Assembly (NCBI GenBank): GCA_036269915.1
Contig: DATBDM010000022.1
Location: 1-7,658 of the forward strand
Direction of reading: 5' to 3'
DNA: 7,658 nucleotides
From: DATBDM01 sp036269915
Lineage (GTDB): Bacteria; Actinomycetota; Thermoleophilia; Solirubrobacterales; Solirubrobacteraceae
Shown: piece by piece, positions 5,730 through 7,658 of the stretch
Layout of the letters: each line of letters opens with the position of its first letter
How positions within the stretch are numbered: the first letter of the stretch is position 1
Made by a program: the position numbers and the translations under genes
The notes under the pieces: model-generated
Told to the model about the DNA's origin: nothing
The model's database searches: none
What the model saw: the letters and a program-made list of their open reading frames with translations, nothing else

Positions 5730-6494
5730 CTACGAGAAGGTGCTGAGGTACCAGTCGACGATCGCATCGCCGGCGAGCAGCCCGACGAGGCCGCCGAGGG
5801 CCAGATACGGCCCGAACGGGATGCCCTTCTTGCGGCCTGCGGCCGCGCCCACGCGGGCGATGATCACCGCGCCGACGAGCGTCCCGCCGATGAAGGCGAT
5901 GAACATCGCGGGCCCGACCGCCCGGCCCAGGAACAGGCCGAGCATGCCCGCGAGCTTGACGTCGCCCATCCCCATGCCCGCGGGATACAGGACCGCCGCG
6001 ACGAGCAGGAAGCCGCCCGCGGCGGCCGCCGCGATCAGGTGCGACGGCAGGGCGCCGGGGTCGAGCGCCGCGAGGATCGCGACCGCCCCGACGCTGCCGA
6101 GCGCGACGAGCTTGTTGGGGATGATGTGGTGCTCGAGGTCGATGATCGTGATCGGCACCAGCAGCAGCACGAGCAGCAGGCCGAGCCACAGCTCCGGGCG
6201 CTTGTCCCAGAGCGCGAGCGCGATCCCGCCGCACAGCGCGGCGGTGCCGGCCTCGACGGCCGGGTAGCGCCAGGGGATGCGCACGCCGCAGTCGCGGCAG
6301 CGGCCCCGCAGGATCAGCCAGGACAGCACGGGCACGTTGTCATAGGGCCGGATCGCCGAATCGCACCCCGGGCAGTGCGAGCCCGGGTGCGACAGCGACT
6401 CGCCGCGCGGCAGGCGCCAGACGACGACGTTGAGGAACGAGCCGAGGATGCCGCCGAACAGCACCGACAGCGGAGCGGCGAAGCCCAGCGTCAT
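5730..6494 (-). CDS. pilD: Prepilin peptidase / N-methyltransferase PilD
   Basis: A 254-residue polytopic membrane aspartyl protease that cleaves the leader of prepilins and usually methylates the new N-terminus. The N-terminal cytoplasmic domain is complete: GSFLNVVVWRLPRGES (18-33) and a tetra-cysteine zinc site Cys41-x2-Cys44 and Cys66-x2-Cys69, as in bifunctional enzymes. The catalytic aspartates are Asp119 in IDLEHHIIPN (118-127) and Asp178 in GMGD (175-178). The segment IPFGPYLALGG follows near the C-terminus. Several hydrophobic segments between about 85 and 250 fit the usual multi-pass fold. The ATG at 6494 lies 10 bases after the pilM stop; GAGG overlapping that stop, 8 bases upstream, is its ribosome site. 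Its place between pilM and pilN is unlike proteobacteria, where pilD sits with pilB and pilC. It may process all prepilins of the cell. Confidence 0.97.
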   Translation of the reverse strand: MTLGFAAPLSVLFGGILGSFLNVVVWRLPRGESLSHPGSHCPGCDSAIRPYDNVPVLSWLILRGRCRDCGVRIPWRYPAVEAGTAALCGGIALALWDKRPELWLGLLLVLLLVPITIIDLEHHIIPNKLVALGSVGAVAILAALDPGALPSHLIAAAAAGGFLLVAAVLYPAGMGMGDVKLAGMLGLFLGRAVGPAMFIAFIGGTLVGAVIIARVGAAAGRKKGIPFGPYLALGGLVGLLAGDAIVDWYLSTFS

Positions 6495-6504
6495 CGGACC
6501 GGCC

Positions 6505-7548
6505 TCAGCCGACCGAGCTGACGGCGAGCCCCGCGGCCACCGTCAGGCGGTGCAGGTCGACGTCCTCGGCGGTCGTGGCCGCCAGCACCGGCTCGAGCGG
6601 CAGCTTGAGCTGCTCGCCCAGGCGCTCGGCGTACCCCGGGATGGCGATGGCGGGACCCGTGAGCACGGCGCGCTCGACCTTCTCGGCGCTCTCCTGGGTC
6701 CGGTAGAAGTTCAGCGAGTTGCGCACCGTGTCGGCGAGCTGGTGCACGCCCTCCTCGATGGCGGCGCGCGTCGCGGCGATGAGCTCGGCGTCGCCCTCGA
6801 TCTCCTCGAGCGGGGTGAGGAGCCCGACGTGCGTCATCCACGCGCGGGCGTGCTCGCGGGTCAGCGCGCGGCGCTCGGACAGCGAGGAGATCGTGGCGTC
6901 GAGGCCGCCGGCGGCGGCGCGGGTGAACAGGCAGCCGCTCGCGTTGGCGACCGCGATGTTCGTGAGGCCGGAGGCGTTGACGTAGAGCACGGCGCCCTCG
7001 CTCTCGGCGGGGCGCAGCGCCCGGATCATGGCGAAGGCGGAGAGGTCGATGCCCGCGAGCTCGAGGCCGGCGTGGTGGGCGGCGTCGACGAGGCGGTCGA
7101 TCGTCTCGCGGCGGGCCGCGGCGACGACCACGCGCGTGCGCGGGCCCGTCGCGGTCCCGACGAGACCGAGCGACTGGAAGTCGACGACGGCCTCCTCCAT
7201 CGGCATCGGGATGTGGTCCGGTGCCTCGTGCTTGACGGCGGCGGCGAGCGCCTTCGGGTCGTCGATCGGCGGGAGGTCGAGCGTGCGCACGACGATCCGC
7301 TGGTTGGCGACGCCGAGCCGGACGCGGCGCGGCAGATCGTGCTCGGCGAAGAACGTGCGCAGCTCCTCGCCGAGGGCGACCGGGTCGACGACCTCGCCGT
7401 CGCGCAGGATGCCCGGACGGAGGTCCGCGACAGCGCCGCGGGTCACCGTGATCGAGCCGTTGACGTGCACTTCCGCAGCCGCGATGTGGCTGGGATCCAG
7501 GTCGAGGCCGACGGCGCCGTCGGCGTTCACGCGCTTCTTCTTGAACAC
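6505..7548 (-). CDS. pilM: Type IV pilus assembly protein PilM (actin-like ATPase)
   Basis: A 347-residue cytoplasmic protein of the FtsA/actin-like fold that binds PilN on the inner face of the membrane. Visible family features are the first phosphate-type strand VGLDLDPSHIAAAEV (13-27), the conserved block KHEAPDHIPMPMEEAVVDF (106-124), a second nucleotide strand LYVNASGLTNIAVA (188-201), FTRAAAGG (208-215), the helix RNSLNFYRTQE (276-286) and the adenosine-loop region AVLTGPAIAIPGY (294-306). In the second strand Asn191 stands where PilM proteins usually have Asp (DIG-type), and the adenosine loop reads GP rather than GG, so nucleotide handling may differ. The start is GTG at 7548, giving MFKKKR, preceded at 5 bases by AGGA. 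It is the first complete gene of the cluster in this window, 45 bases after the truncated upstream gene. Confidence 0.94.
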   Translation of the reverse strand: MFKKKRVNADGAVGLDLDPSHIAAAEVHVNGSITVTRGAVADLRPGILRDGEVVDPVALGEELRTFFAEHDLPRRVRLGVANQRIVVRTLDLPPIDDPKALAAAVKHEAPDHIPMPMEEAVVDFQSLGLVGTATGPRTRVVVAAARRETIDRLVDAAHHAGLELAGIDLSAFAMIRALRPAESEGAVLYVNASGLTNIAVANASGCLFTRAAAGGLDATISSLSERRALTREHARAWMTHVGLLTPLEEIEGDAELIAATRAAIEEGVHQLADTVRNSLNFYRTQESAEKVERAVLTGPAIAIPGYAERLGEQLKLPLEPVLAATTAEDVDLHRLTVAAGLAVSSVG

Positions 7549-7550
7549 GG

Positions 7551-7558
7551 TCTTCCTT
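7551..7558 (-). promoter_or_regulatory. Ribosome binding site of pilM (GTG start)
   Basis: AAGGAAGA on the minus strand, with its AGGA core 5 bases before the GTG at 7548. It supports the non-ATG start, which also gives the usual short basic N-terminus before the first strand of PilM. Confidence 0.65.
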
Positions 7559-7584
7559 ATCGGCAGTCGTGACGGGGCGCTTGA

Positions 7585-7605
7585 ACCGCGGGGTCAGCCC
7601 GCGGT
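7585..7605. repeat. 8-bp inverted repeat with the upstream gene's stop codon in its loop
   Basis: Arms accgcggg (7585-7592) and cccgcggt (7598-7605) are exact reverse complements around the 5-base loop gtcag, which contains the TGA (7596-7594) ending the truncated gene. No T-run follows. A translating ribosome would melt it, so it would form only after termination; it may mark an RNA 3' end or a pause before pilM. Confidence 0.6.
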
Positions 7606-7658
7606 CACCTCGCGCCACGTGTTCTGGATGATCCCGGCGGTGCCGTAGGCCTGCAGCG
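7594..7658 (-). CDS. C-terminal end of an unidentified protein (cut by window edge)
   Basis: The minus-strand frame reading LQAYGTAGIIQNTWREVTAG and then TGA at 7596-7594 is open to the window edge. It has codon usage like its neighbours and stops 45 bases before pilM. Position suggests another pilus gene such as a pilin or other component, but 20 residues are too few to name a family and I recognise no motif. One of the other two minus-strand frames stops early (TGA near 7607); the other runs on antisense-like through pilM. This frame is therefore the best candidate. Confidence 0.55.
   Translation of the reverse strand, partial: LQAYGTAGIIQNTWREVTAG

Noticed and set aside
6494..6516. Possible stem between pilM and pilD (two 4-bp helices with an interior loop)
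   Set aside because: Too short and imperfect to stand out in sequence of this GC content.
6430..7572. Plus-strand open frame (380 codons) opposite pilM
   Set aside because: Antisense shadow of pilM; no domain recognised, and pilM has a start, ribosome site and family motifs.

Overview
The window is very GC-rich, with G or C at nearly every third codon position. All genes lie on the minus strand, so transcription runs from high to low coordinates. Gene content and order suggest a chromosomal segment from a high-GC actinobacterium. A Thermoleophilia/Solirubrobacterales-like lineage is my best guess; it rests on style and gene order, not on a marker gene. I see no mobile element, CRISPR array, tRNA or rRNA, and no gene-free stretch longer than 84 bases.

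Layout in direction of transcription. (1) 7658-7594: last 20 codons of an unidentified gene cut by the window edge. (2) Inner-membrane platform of a type IV pilus: pilM (7548-6505, GTG start), pilD prepilin peptidase (6494-5730), pilN (5645-4836), pilO (4830-4012) and a membrane-anchored Ser/Thr/Pro-rich protein in the pilP slot (4015-2981). (3) Shikimate pathway genes: aroC chorismate synthase (2940-1759), a fused aroK-aroB encoding shikimate kinase plus 3-dehydroquinate synthase (1780-230), and the first 77 codons of aroQ, type II dehydroquinase (233-1, cut by the left edge).

How the genes work together. PilM (cytoplasmic, actin-like) is expected to bind the N-terminal NLLP peptide of PilN. 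PilN and PilO form the membrane-spanning alignment platform, and the pilP-slot protein would continue it outside the membrane. PilD processes the pilins. The motor ATPases, PilC and pilins are not here and would be expected beyond the right edge. No secretin gene pilQ lies between the pilus and aro genes, which fits a monoderm. AroB, AroQ, AroK and AroC supply steps 2, 3, 5 and 7 of the chorismate pathway.

Coupling. pilO/pilP-slot and aroKB/aroQ overlap by 4 bases (ATGA); aroC/aroKB overlap by 22; pilN/pilO and pilM/pilD are 5 and 10 bases apart. The three looser junctions (45, 84 and 40 bases) each hold a strong inverted repeat. The most striking is a 15-bp stem that folds the aroC translation start into itself, exactly at the border between pilus and aro genes. 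The pilM-N-O-(P) to aro order resembles the pilMNOPQ-aroK-aroB order of proteobacteria, an old linkage between unrelated functions. The most interesting unknown is the pilP-slot protein, with the structured border next to it. I found no clearly new multi-gene system.
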